Part shown: one piece after another, positions 35,898-46,859 of the stretch
Layout of the letters: each line of letters starts with the position of its first letter
Numbering within the stretch: position 1 is the first letter of the stretch
Assembly (NCBI GenBank): GCA_024752435.1
Contig: CP103031.1
Location: 124,001 to 188,000 of the forward strand
Origin: Allantophomopsis cytisporea
Lineage: Eukaryota > Ascomycota > Leotiomycetes > Phacidiales > Phacidiaceae
Direction: 5' to 3'
Length of the DNA stretch: 64,000 bases
Notes under the pieces: model-generated
What the model saw: the letters and a program-made list of their open reading frames with translations, nothing else
What the model was told of the DNA's origin: nothing
Database searches by the model: none
Made by a program: the position numbers and the translations under genes

Positions 35898-37852
35898 AAC
35901 TTCGTCAAGGGCGCATCTTCACCTCATCCATGAAAAGTTCATAAGACTCACCTAGGAGGCAAAGTTGGATCGTTGAAAAACTGCAAACATAAATGGAGTG
36001 ACAGACATTGAGGTTATGAGGTTGTGATAGCCGAAAAGAATGACGATGGGAGAGGTTGATTGCTTACCTGCCAATATTGACCATGACTCGAAGATATCAC
36101 GAACTTGTGAATTACTCCAAAGGCTGCATGAATCATACAAGAAATGGCTCATTCTTATCCACTGTTGGGATGTAGATGTCTTCAATCTGCTGCTTGGTTC
36201 TGTCTGCAGGCCTTACCTTGAGCAGTCATTGAAAAGTCTATTTCCTCTGCCCTCGAAAATGCATTGCCCTCAATGTTGCTTTTATGTTTTACTTCTCACT
36301 GACATTCATGTCGTCACGAGCTCAGGGAATCCACAAATCACGAGGTTCAGCCCTGCTAGTACAATGGATCTTGTTGCTTCTTGTTCCTTGCCCTAGTAAA
36401 TGGGGCCGTGCTCAAGCACAAAAGCAGAATTGAGGCGTTAGAGGCGTTTGTTGATAATTATCCACCTACCCAAGAGAGACTACATACGAGTCAATCGAAA
36501 TCGAAATGACGAAATGACGAAATGAACGAATGGAACGAATAAATATTTGTCGTCGTTGGAACCTCCGCTCCATAACACTTCTTCGTCTTTCATAGATCTT
36601 TGTGGTTCATCAGAAAGGCCATTCAATTCCAGATGTTCCGTTCTCACCATGTTATCTCGAATATTGCAACGGCGTCATCTTTATCGCTCGTTGCAACTCC
36701 CACGTCAATGGACATATGGAGAATATCAGCTGATTATCGACGATTGACTCACTCTTGGAGGGGTATCGAGATAATAGTGGAGCATCTCTTCCGGACTCGA
36801 CATGGTTGATAAAGCTCAATTGGAACCTTGACGCTTTGTCTTTGACTTCGTTCCTAGACAACGCAATACGTACATAGTACACGCCTGCATCGTGAATTGC
36901 TTACCCATCACTCAAGCAACGGACTCTGAACCCGTCATGAACCCGAATGCCGAAGCATGTAAGCACCAAAGCATATCCAATGCCATGCAGTTTATCCACT
37001 AAAACACTCACTTTGGACAGCGAAACACGGCAGCTAAGTCACTTTCGATAAGTGGTGGCGCTGGTACTTACATACAGAGCACTAAAGCAGCTGTTTAAGC
37101 TGGAGGGTAGGGGTGGCTATGATCCGATGGTGGTTTGTCTCCTCTTTAGATGCACTTTCTGTGCTTTTTTCCCTTGCATTTTATTTTGCCTTAGTTTTTT
37201 CTCGTTCAAGCGCATTTTCTTGTCAAACAGTCATGAATGACGGGAAAAGAATGAGAAAATTGTGAGTGTCGGATTTGACGTTGATGAGTAAGACGGGCAT
37301 TCGAAGGAAAGGTCATTGAACCAGCATCAAGTCGTGACAACTATAACTTCAAGCACCTCGACTTCTTGCTCATCTCATCTCATCTCAAAATCAACACCAC
37401 CATCAACATCGTCCTTATACTCCCCTCTTCAACATCTTCATCTGCGACATTTTGGGCAATCGTTGATCCGTTGAGGTGCATGCATAGCTATACGGCAATA
37501 ATACGTGTGGAGATCTGACTTTTAACGCCGGAGTTTACTCCGTCACATCCGAGTTTGCCGGCAAACAACAAACAACCGCATCGTCACCTTTCACATCAAA
37601 CTCATCAACACCCATAAACATCTTTTCACCGCCAACTGACTCTCAATTTTTCATCCGATCGGATATCGAAGATTGGCGCCTAATCGGCAATTCTCTTTGG
37701 TGAAAATATCATATCTACAAAACGAAATACATCCTCAACTTCATTGCTTTCATTCTATTCATCCAGCGCATCCTCTCCGCCCACCAACCAATTTTATCAT
37801 CACCAAGCGGCTTTACACCCGCTTCACCTCGACCTCAACCCCGACCTCGAAA
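35898..37852. other. Intergenic region, no supported gene
   Basis: Frames of 60-118 codons occur (for example plus strand 36040-36396), none recognisable. A short CGAAATGA minisatellite lies at about 36503-36540. The last 500 bp, pyrimidine-rich with CATCA motifs, are probably the promoter and leader of the acyltransferase gene. Confidence 0.4.
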
Positions 37853-39041
37853 ATGAATATCTCTTATCCCCCAGTCCATATCACCAATCTCCCCCCAGCG
37901 TTCTCTCAATTGAGTGCCGAATTACCAAAAGCTCTCGCTTTTCTCCTCATTCCAACCGAACTCCTCTACTTCTCTGTGTATTTCCGCATAAAGCGTGCCC
38001 ATAAGGCTTATGCTTACTGCACCATCGCCTCGATCATCGCATTCTGGGCAGCACCATGGATAGCTCCAATTCATTGTGGGCCTGCCCGGTGCCTACAGAA
38101 TTTCGCAAGTAAGTTTTCACCTTTTTTGTACAAGCCAAAAGGATTTTCAAAAAAGGACAAAATGAAGTTCGCAGCGCTGACAAAGCCCAGTTGCAATTGG
38201 CACAATGAAACTCCTCGACATCTTCGCCCGCCGCAATAACCTCCCAACATACACAGCCGGCAAGCGCCCAGCAGACTGGCTCTTGGCGCTCATCGTGCTC
38301 ACGGAGCTGCGCTACGAGTCCTTCACGCCCAACCACATCCGTGTGTCACGCCACCACGAGAACTTCAGCGAGCCCATGCAACTGGGAATTCACATTGGCA
38401 TCTTCGCCGTTCTGCAATCGCTGCCACAAGTCTACCCAACCATCCTGGCCTTCGAGGTCCTGCTCGCCATCTACATCCTATGGACGAGCATGCAAATGAC
38501 CCTACGCTACAAGAGTAGCCCCGCGCTCTTCGGACCGCTATACAGGGCCGAAAGTCTGACTGGTTTCTGGTGAGCTCCCGCACTCCGCGTGCCAGCCCAA
38601 ACCCAGGTTTTGTCCTGGTCATAAAGATGAAAGGCTAACAGCCACAGGTCCGAAACCTGGCACAACGCCTTCGCGTCCCCGTGCACTTCAATCGCCTACC
38701 AGCCCCTCCGCTACGGACTTCCCAAACTCGGCGTCCCATCGTACATTGCACGCTCAGTCGGCGTATTGGGCGCCTTCTCGCTCATGGCCATCTTCCACGT
38801 CTACGCGCTCGCTCCCATTCTGCCCTTCGAGGCGTTGAAGCGCATCGGGCTGTTTTTTATCTTCAATGGTATTGCGACGGTTGCGGAGGCTAAGGTCTGG
38901 GGTTATAAGAAGCATTGGGTGAAGGTAGTCATGGCATGGGCTTTTGAGATGGCCGTTGCGACATGGACTGCTAGGGGAGTGCCAATTCCAAATGGACTTA
39001 GTAAGATTCGGTGGAGGGGAGTTTGTGATGCTGGATTCTGA
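37853..39041 (+). CDS. Wax-synthase-like membrane-bound O-acyltransferase
   Basis: Three exons (37853-38108, 38191-38569, 38648-39041) give 342 residues. Hydrophobic segments lie at about 25-45, 52-70, 110-165 and, after the catalytic region, 235-320, so it is a multi-pass membrane protein. The signature WSETWHNAFASP (212-223) holds the His217-Asn218 pair typical of the wax synthase / MBOAT-2 domain and is assembled across the last splice junction. AIGTMKLLDIFARR at the first junction is also usual for the family. Fungal relatives esterify alcohols; some act in terpenoid or trichothecene-type clusters, others in lipid metabolism. The substrate is unknown. The start Met is followed by a PPVHITNLPPAF segment and leaves about 25 residues before the first membrane span. 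An O-methyltransferase gene follows on the other strand, 1.1 kb away. Confidence 0.85.
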
Positions 39042-40177
39042 GGGTTGATCGGTACAGGGGAAGTGGAAATGTGTGAGAACGTATGGAGATGGTGTTGGGC
39101 GTTGGATATACCTTTTTGTTTTATGATTCATGATTTGACGGAGGGGGATTTTTTGATATATGGAACGAGTAAAGATTTACGGGTTAAGATTTTTGGGATG
39201 GGATTTACTGGGATTTACTGGGATTTAAGGTGGATGGTTATCTCAGGGGAAAGAGTGTGCTCCGGATTCATATAGATTTGTGGTAGAACCCGCTGATATC
39301 ATAAATCAAAAAAAGACAACTCTACTTTGAAGACATCGCTGCATTGCATTATCTAGGTTCAAGATTATATGGTTATGAGCAAGAATGGTTTCAGTATTCT
39401 GCTAAAGTAAACAGAGCTTTGAAGACCGTGCCATTACTCAAGTACGAATGGTTGTTGGAGATGATTCAGCTTTTATGAGCTATAATTCTTCTGAAGCAAT
39501 TCACTTACCCAAAGCTATGGAGACATGAAGGCCATACAGTTGAGAGTCTCAAAACCGACACCCTAGCGTTTCAAGCGTTCGTTATGGAGGATCTAGATGG
39601 GCGTGTTAGTTGTATAGCAGCAGCCAAGCCAGCATTTTCAACCTAAGACAGACAAGTATACACATATCTGCTCCTCACTGCCGCCTCTCATACGAACTTG
39701 GCCCACATCTTCGGGCAGATAGATTACATACATGTGCAAAGGCTTTCGCACTTACCTCTATCATCACCCTATCCACCACAACATAACATCACATCACAGA
39801 TTAACGAGAGTTCTTAAAATGGACATCCGATTCGTCTCACTACCAAAACTACCCCACAGCCGCCAACGATCCAATCGGATCTCAGTTCGCCAATAAAACT
39901 TCCCTTACAACACTATCATCACCACCAATAATCCGATCTACTTTCATCCATCATCCCTACGAAATCATGAAAGAGCTATCTCGCAAACCATGCCAGGACA
40001 ATAATGGCTCAGAACTAGGACTGAAAAAGATAAGGTCAAACCAGGGAGCAAGACAACGATAGAGGACCGCTTGATGTTGAAGTAATATATCCCCTCCTCC
40101 CACTTCGTTGCAGTGTAACCACCAAACAAACTGAAAGTATGATAGGGCATGTAAAGCTGTGATTCTTTTGGAAAGTT
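39042..40177. other. Convergent intergenic region
   Basis: Between the 3' ends of the acyltransferase and O-methyltransferase genes. No open frame above about 75 codons, no RNA gene and no clear repeat seen. Confidence 0.5.
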
Positions 40178-41991
40178 TTAGGTCTGTGGTTGAAGTTGGC
40201 TTTCACGCTGTGCTTGCGGTTGTGGAGGTGTTATCTCGAGCTCTGGCTGTGGTGTGGTCTCCTGGGTCTCCTGCGATTCTGGGTTATAATTCGAGTCGTG
40301 AGACTCCTGAAGAGGAGCTGGACTTGCGCTTTCTGCTCTAACTTCTGTAGTAGTTGCAGTGGCGCCATAATCCTCGCCCTCCCAGATAGCCTCGACTATA
40401 CTCATTCTACAGCCCTTCGGCCTCGTAACGCCAACGAAGGTGAATCGTGGATCGACTTTAGCGAAGAGGTCGCGGAAGTCATCTCGTGTTCGTTCTTGGG
40501 CATTGAGGACGGTGAGCATGACCAGATCCATTGTACTGTACTGATTAGCCTCTTTCATACTGTGGGGATTGTTTGGATGAGAATAGAACTTACCGGATAA
40601 TCTTCTCATCCCAAAGAGATTCCTGACCCGGTTCAGGGAGACAGTGATCATTGATGACGACACGAGCGCCTTTCTTGAGTGCCGGAATCAGCTGACGGAG
40701 CATATTCTCGGCATATTTGTCCGACTGGTTGTGTAGGATCCAGCGGAAGAAATAGATATCGGCATCTTTAACCGGCTGCTCGGTATGGAAATCATGTGCT
40801 AAGAACTGGATTCTCTCTCCAAGATCGCCCTCTGGCTTCGGCGCACTGCCAACAGTCTTGGGCAAATCCTCGACGACGAACTTTATCTTATCGAACTTCT
40901 TGGCTAGGTCGACGCACACAAATCCGTGGCTTCCACCAACATCGACCACTGTTCCCTGCTTATCGTTGATTCTTTCCCAGTCGTAGTTATCTACTACATA
41001 GGAAACCTCATAGCCTTCTCCACCAGTCAAACTTGCCATGGCACCACCAAATCTCTTCGCACGCGAAGGGTCTCGTCCCATGGTAACAAACATAGGCTCT
41101 ACACCATACGTATCGTTGGAGAGCGTGAAACCCGTATGAGTCTGCTCCTGGGAATTAGGGTTGAGATCCATGCTTCGCACAGTAACTGCAGAAGCTGGCC
41201 ACAAATCCTCCACGCAGAAACCAATCCAGTCGTTCAAAGGTTGATCCGTAGCAAGGACGCGAGACTTGGCCGTGTGGGCGACAACGCCAGGAGAGGGCTC
41301 ATAGAAGATTCGATTAGTCATCGCATGGCGCAGAAGTCTACGGATGTTGAGCTCAGGTATACCGGTGACAGCAGAAATTTCGCTGTAGGTGGTTGTGCCG
41401 TTAAGGGGGAAGGACTGAGCGATTTTATAATGGTAGACCGCTTGTAGAGATAGAGAGTCATTGCCCTGCGAAAGATCAATAATGACTCCGAAGACATTGA
41501 CAAATACTCACATCCCAGGCCTTCCAGCGGAGAGTTTCTGTTGGTCCTACGACCAGTTCCTTCAATTCATCCGTTGCTTGGATAATCGCTTGTCTGCTCT
41601 TCGAGATGTCCACTGGTAAAGCGGGGAAATCTGCAGCACCATCCACATCAAAGGTAGGGCTTGGAAGTCCATTCTCTCTCATGAAACTATCCAACTTCTC
41701 TGTCTCTCTAGCGATCAACTGGGCCAGTTTCACCAAATTTGAGACCTCGGTGATGGCTGGAGATTTTGACTTTTCATCGATCTCGATGAGGGATCCTTTG
41801 GTTTCATTTCCAAAGTGTGTCGAGTCGATTGGAGACGACTCAGGAGGAGTCAGTGGAGTTTCATCCTTTCTGAGGGATGAACCCAAGGACATGGCACTGG
41901 GAATATGCTGTTCATTTCCCTCGATAAAATCCATGGCCGTCATTGTAACTTGGCGGACAGCAATTCGCTTCCAGCGTGTCGGGAAAAACAA
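40178..41991 (-). CDS. SAM-dependent O-methyltransferase (plant/fungal family 2) with long disordered ends
   Basis: Three exons (41991-41512, 41465-40594, 40535-40178) give 569 residues from the first Met. Starts at 41943 or 41934 would give 553 or 550. Residues 1 to about 75 are Ser/Thr/Pro/Glu-rich. The dimerisation-type winged-helix part (about 140-260) includes ISAVTGIPELNIRRLLRHAM. The SAM-binding loop VDVGGSHG lies at 334-341, the catalytic base is probably His405 in RWILHNQSD, and INDHCLPEPG and RTMDLVML follow. The core closely resembles fungal sterigmatocystin-8-O-methyltransferase-like enzymes, which methylate phenolic hydroxyls of polyketides. The acceptor here is unknown. The final 70 or so residues are a Gln/Pro/Glu/Thr-rich tail beyond the fold, unusual for the family. 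The tail-coding exon also holds core motif sequence (ERTRDDFRDLF), so it belongs to the gene. Confidence 0.9.
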
Positions 41992-44900
41992 ATTTAAGGA
42001 AACGATTGATCGTTTCGACGAATAGTAACACAGGTCTTGTCAGAGTCGTTCCAATTGCCTGTTGTATTCGTATACCCTGCGACTGATGTCAATTAACACT
42101 ATCGGATCCCAATGCTTCAAAGTCCCTTTCTCACTTAGTAAGGCGATTTCTATTCAGATATCCGAAAAACTTTAGGACTTATGCTGTCTGCTGTCTACTT
42201 GCAGAGATAAGATGATGTTGTATGCGAGAATGTGGGACGATGGGGGAGTTTGTTATGCAGTAGAAGTGCAAAAAAGGTGCCTATACGACACGCAGTACCC
42301 CACTGTTAACCTTCCAGCTGGTCGGATTTCAATTTGTCGGACGAACGAATAGGATTTATGATTAAGTTGCAGACAAACGTGTAAATTGTGGCGGCTGATC
42401 TGTAGGGACAGAGAGGCAATTCGGCGTGTGATGTAACAGAAACTTACAGCTACAGGTGCATGTCAAGCCTGAAATGATAGAAGTGGGAGGAAAGTGACAG
42501 CGCAGCAGAATCATAAACGACAATTGTGTAGGTGTTTAGGGGAGAAGCAATAGTAGACACCGGCTTATCCTTGTGAAAGAATAGCTGGGGATTCACGATC
42601 GATTCGAGACAGAGGGAGAGAAGGAAAGCGAGCTGAGAGTGGGAGTTGACAAGAGAAGCGGGAGAATCTCAGGTATTTCGAGAGAAAGAGAGAGAGCGCG
42701 ACAGTGTGCGGAGTAAGGTAGAGTAAGGTAATGTAGAGGAAATACTACACATGTAGATGATCGTTGAAGCGACGCATTCTCCCCCGCTCTAACTTAACAT
42801 TGGCCAATTGACCGTGCTCCAGATCCACAGTAACTTTGACCAGGTGTGTGGAACATCGTGCCCTTACTCCTGCGTACTGTGTACTTGAGTAGAACGGTCG
42901 ATCATAAGTTGTAGATAAGCAGCTTCCGTGCGTTGAGATAAAAGTAAAAGTGAAAGTGAAAGGGATAGGGAAGTGGAAAGGGTAGAGGGAAAGGGAAAGC
43001 TCACTTTTCGAGGTTGAGGTGGGTGGATTGATTGATCGATTGAATGAATGAACAAGGATATGGGACTATACCAGTACGGAAGCTGCATCGACATACAGAG
43101 CAGACGGAATAAAACAAGATCAAGCAAAGCAAGGCGAAGCTTGAGAAACGGGCAAAACCAAGACAGAGAGCAACTCCGTCTTCCATAAAAACAAAAACAA
43201 GTCAAGATATGCCGAGATCTCTGTTCTCCAAGGTAATCTGAACCGAACAATTGAACCGGTTAGATGATCTAGAAGATTTAGAAGAACTTGAGTCAGGGAC
43301 CAGATGATGGAGATTTTGCAAAAAGCGAGGGGAGCAGGAGTTTTGAGCATGATGGATTTGGATTCGATGTTTATGGCATGGCATGGCATGGCATGGCCTG
43401 GATCTGCATACGTATCGATATCATGGTCCCGTATGCCCTTGTGTAGAGAGAATGGGCCTAAGGGGACACCAGGCGACACCAAGGCGGAAACCAGACGGAC
43501 ACCAACACATGGTTGGCTCTGACCCATTTAAACGGCGCCGTTCATGGTTTGTTAGCTTGTGTGCTTGTTCATATTCTAACTCATGCCGTTGATCGTGTGG
43601 TTGTATTCCTCTCGCTCTTCTCATTGTACCTTCTTATACTTTCACTCTTTGCCTACAAACTCAAGGAATACACTCTTGAGAGATATTGAGTTCGTGAGTG
43701 AAGATGATGCTGACACTCACAGTGACACGATTGTGCCTCGGAGCAATAATAGAGTATTGCTTATTGCAGCACCACAGGAAGCGACAAAGGTAACTATCAA
43801 CATCCTCTGCACTCCGTACAACGCTGTATCATTCTTCCAAACACATGCACCAGTATTGGCCATATCCCTAAATACGTTCTGATGCGGCTGCCATGGTCTG
43901 TCTGATTGAACACAAAGTACATTACATACATGCATTGCCGAGAATCCTAGACCAACCCGGCATGATCCTCCTTCATTCGCGTGGATACAATATGGATATT
44001 CTATAAGGATGATATGCAGTATGTAACGTAAATGAAAAGGAGTGTCGTAAATATAGCGCAATTCGAACAGGGCTCTAGCTCTTCTCTGCGCTTCATTTGC
44101 ACTCTAATATATTACAGAAGATATGGAGCATCCCCGCCATGTACACATATCTAGCGACATAAACACATAAGTATGCGTCATAAGATCTAGTCAAATGCAA
44201 GCATGAGGGCATCATCACATTCAATTACCAGCTATACAAAACAACCCTCGAACCAACACCACCAAAGAGCATCAAAAAGCACCAGGGACAAACTCCCGAG
44301 GCCACAAGGCCAGAAGAAGAGCTCACAAGCAAACGAATCCCAAGCCAAGACAGCAGACTCCAAGCCAGCGTGAAAAACACCCAGTACGACACACAGCAAT
44401 CGCAGACAGCGTGGGACTCGGCACCGAAAGGCGTGCCCGGCCTCCCAAAGCATGTGAGTAAAACGCGAGACGGAAGAAGGGACCCAGCACTACGAGCGAG
44501 GCCGAAAGCGTCTGCGTGATGAAGTGGCGGTCCCTTGCATGGTCGCGCATCGCTGTTTGTGGAATTCGTACTCCGTGAGCCGTATCACTGGGTAGCGGGA
44601 GGGTGTGCGATCAGGGCTGCCAGTGGCACACGGGTGTTCTTGGTCTGCGATGGCGGTGAAAAGGTGATGATGGTGAACGATGAGGGGTTTGGGGGATTAT
44701 TGGGGTGGACTGGAGCGTAAGGTCTCTGGATGGGATTGGGACGAGGACGAGGGCGAGGGCGGTCCTTAGTATCTACGGGTTGATGGGTACCCGAGTTTTG
44801 ATGATAAGTCATATCATGGACCTGGTACAACCCTGTTTCCCTTTTGATCCCGAACCTTGAGACCTATAGGAGACGAATTATAACGTACGTAGTACAGGCA

Positions 44901-45317
44901 TGCTGAGCATCTTACAAGCAGCAGTGGGAACTTGGTGATCATCCAATTCCACCACTCAAGCGAAAACAGGTACCGAATTGTCCAATGTATTTTATATCAA
45001 CTTACACCGGCACTTCCGGCAAAGTGACGCATCATGTAGTCCAAGGTTGAGTCAGATTTGTAGGCAAATGTGAGATATCGTTGGGCACTCATGCATTTGG
45101 ACTTTAGCGAAGATATCAGTAAATCAATTTCCCATCCTCTTGGTATAAAAATAATTATAAGCTATCACAAGCCAATCACATGGGATAACATGCGGGATAT
45201 CATTTTGGAAAACCCCCAGCCTCCTACTCCAGATATAAATCAGAACAGTAATAGCAACAAGTAAACATCGTCTCGCTCCCATCTGTGGTATAGTCAGCCT
45301 CATCTAGGCGTCGAATT
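41992..45317. other. Intergenic region between the two methyltransferase genes
   Basis: No supported gene. It contains the upstream region of the O-methyltransferase gene with two 12-bp elements at 42709-42720 and 42725-42736 (listed separately), a purine-rich tract at about 42930-43010, and GGCAT repeats at 43375-43397. Open frames of 60-135 codons at 43.0-44.7 kb lie on both strands over each other and are unrecognisable. Confidence 0.4.
42709..42736 (+). promoter_or_regulatory. Shared upstream elements, copy near the O-methyltransferase gene
   Basis: CGGAGTAAGGTA (42709-42720) and AAGGTAATGTAG (42725-42736) lie about 720-745 bp upstream of the O-methyltransferase start. Both 12-mers recur upstream of the LaeA-like gene at 47888-47944. 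The function is inferred from recurrence only. Confidence 0.3.
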
Positions 45318-46859
45318 TTAGTATCGCCCCGTATCCAACTCTGGACGTTGTCCATATATTATGTGGAACGGCATATAGCTATGCACTGTAAGATCCATAT
45401 AAGCTTTCCTCACATCAACGATGAATAACTCCACGTCCTCCTTTGTGTATTGAAGACCCCTGGTCAACGGCGCAATTGCAATGGGATAGGTGCCATCCAG
45501 AAGCACAGTTCTCCAGTACAAACCTACCATCTTCAGCACTTTATTTCGTGGCCAGGTACCTAGAGGTACGTTGAATACTCTCTCGGTGACGTTCGTGAAG
45601 CCTGCATTCCGCATTCGATCGGCAAGGGTCGTTGTAGCTAAGAAATCAATGCCGAGATTCTTGAGACCGGCAATGATGGTTGACCAGTAGCGGTAAATTG
45701 GCCAGTCGGGTGGCATTGTGCCGTCGAGGCAATGGGGAAGGTGGATCATTTCCTGTTCTTCATACCATCCGCCAGGTTTAATACACCTGCAGAGACATTG
45801 ATCAGTAAATGATTTCCATATATAAGACATGTTTGACGGAATCCTACTGATATGCTCGAGACATCAGAGCGTCCCAATTGCGGATTGCCATGACAATATG
45901 CCGACCATGAATATAGTCGAAATGGTTTCTGCGATGTAGCCAGGGCGATTCGAGGTCATCAACCATGAATTTCACATTGGGAGGGACCCATGTAGGTTGA
46001 ATTGGACTGAGATCAACTCCAAGGATATTGGCGCTGGGGTACAAATCTCCCACTATCAAATCAAAATATGTTAGCATGATCTCAATGGATTTCCCAATCA
46101 GGATCCAGCTCACTTTCGATTGCCCAAATTCCAGTCCCAGTTCCCATGTCAAGTATATTTTGAGGATTCGGTCCAATTGGCGCAAAATGATGTACACCAC
46201 AGAGATTTACCATACAGGCATGCTTCATGTCCTCTCTGTCCTGCTCCGTCTCATCGTTAGGAAAGTTATATGTCCCCTCTCTGAACTTGTGATATCGTCT
46301 GCCATTCTGTAAAGTCAAAGTCAGCTTCCAGCTGAAGAACAGAGCAAGACAATCTTACCTCAAAGGCGTAATCTCTAACACTGCTAGCGAGGGATGTGCT
46401 TGCAGAGCCAATGGAATCAGTCTCGTAGCCTGCATCACTGTCGTCAAAGTCATTGCCATCGCCATCAACATCAATACCGGCATGCTCAGCTTGTTGCTGA
46501 GCTTCGATGTTGACTTCCGAGGGGGCAAATGGCGATGGATCTTGATCAGGTACACTCGGATCACCAGGCTGACCTGCTAACAGATGAGGTGACGATGGCC
46601 GTGGCGTTATCGCTCCGTCGTTTCCCTCGGGTTGGTCGAGAGGATGACTGACAGCTTGGTCGTCTGAAAGTTTGTTGTTAAGCCCAACTGAAATGGCCGA
46701 ATCGTTAATGGGAGATGTCATGTTCTCCCTCAAAGATGTGATGATAGCTATAGCATCTTTGGAGTTGGTTTCATGGCTCAAAGGCATGATGGATTTTTCT
46801 GGGGCTTCAGCAGCACCGCTGATTTTAGGAGGCTCCATATCTTGAGGGTCTTCCATCAT
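45318..46859 (-). CDS. LaeA-like SAM-dependent methyltransferase
   Basis: Four exons (46859-46359, 46306-46114, 46052-45848, 45786-45318) give 455 residues. Residues 1 to about 165 are acidic and disordered, ending in DDSDAGYETDSIGSAST. The methyltransferase core starts at NGRRYHKFREGTYNFPND. The SAM-binding loop DMGTGTG lies at 220-226, followed by WAIEMGDLYPSANILGVDLS, which splicing restores exactly, then YIHGRH and PGGWYEEQEM. This pattern is that of LaeA and its paralogues (LLM proteins) in filamentous fungi. LaeA is a nuclear partner of velvet proteins and controls secondary metabolism and development. Fungi have many LaeA-like paralogues, so I do not call this laeA itself. The long acidic N-terminus argues for a paralogue. 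Confidence 0.88.

Noticed and set aside
43120..43624. Frames on both strands near the GGCAT repeat
   Set aside because: Unrecognisable and mutually overlapping; part is short-repeat read-out.
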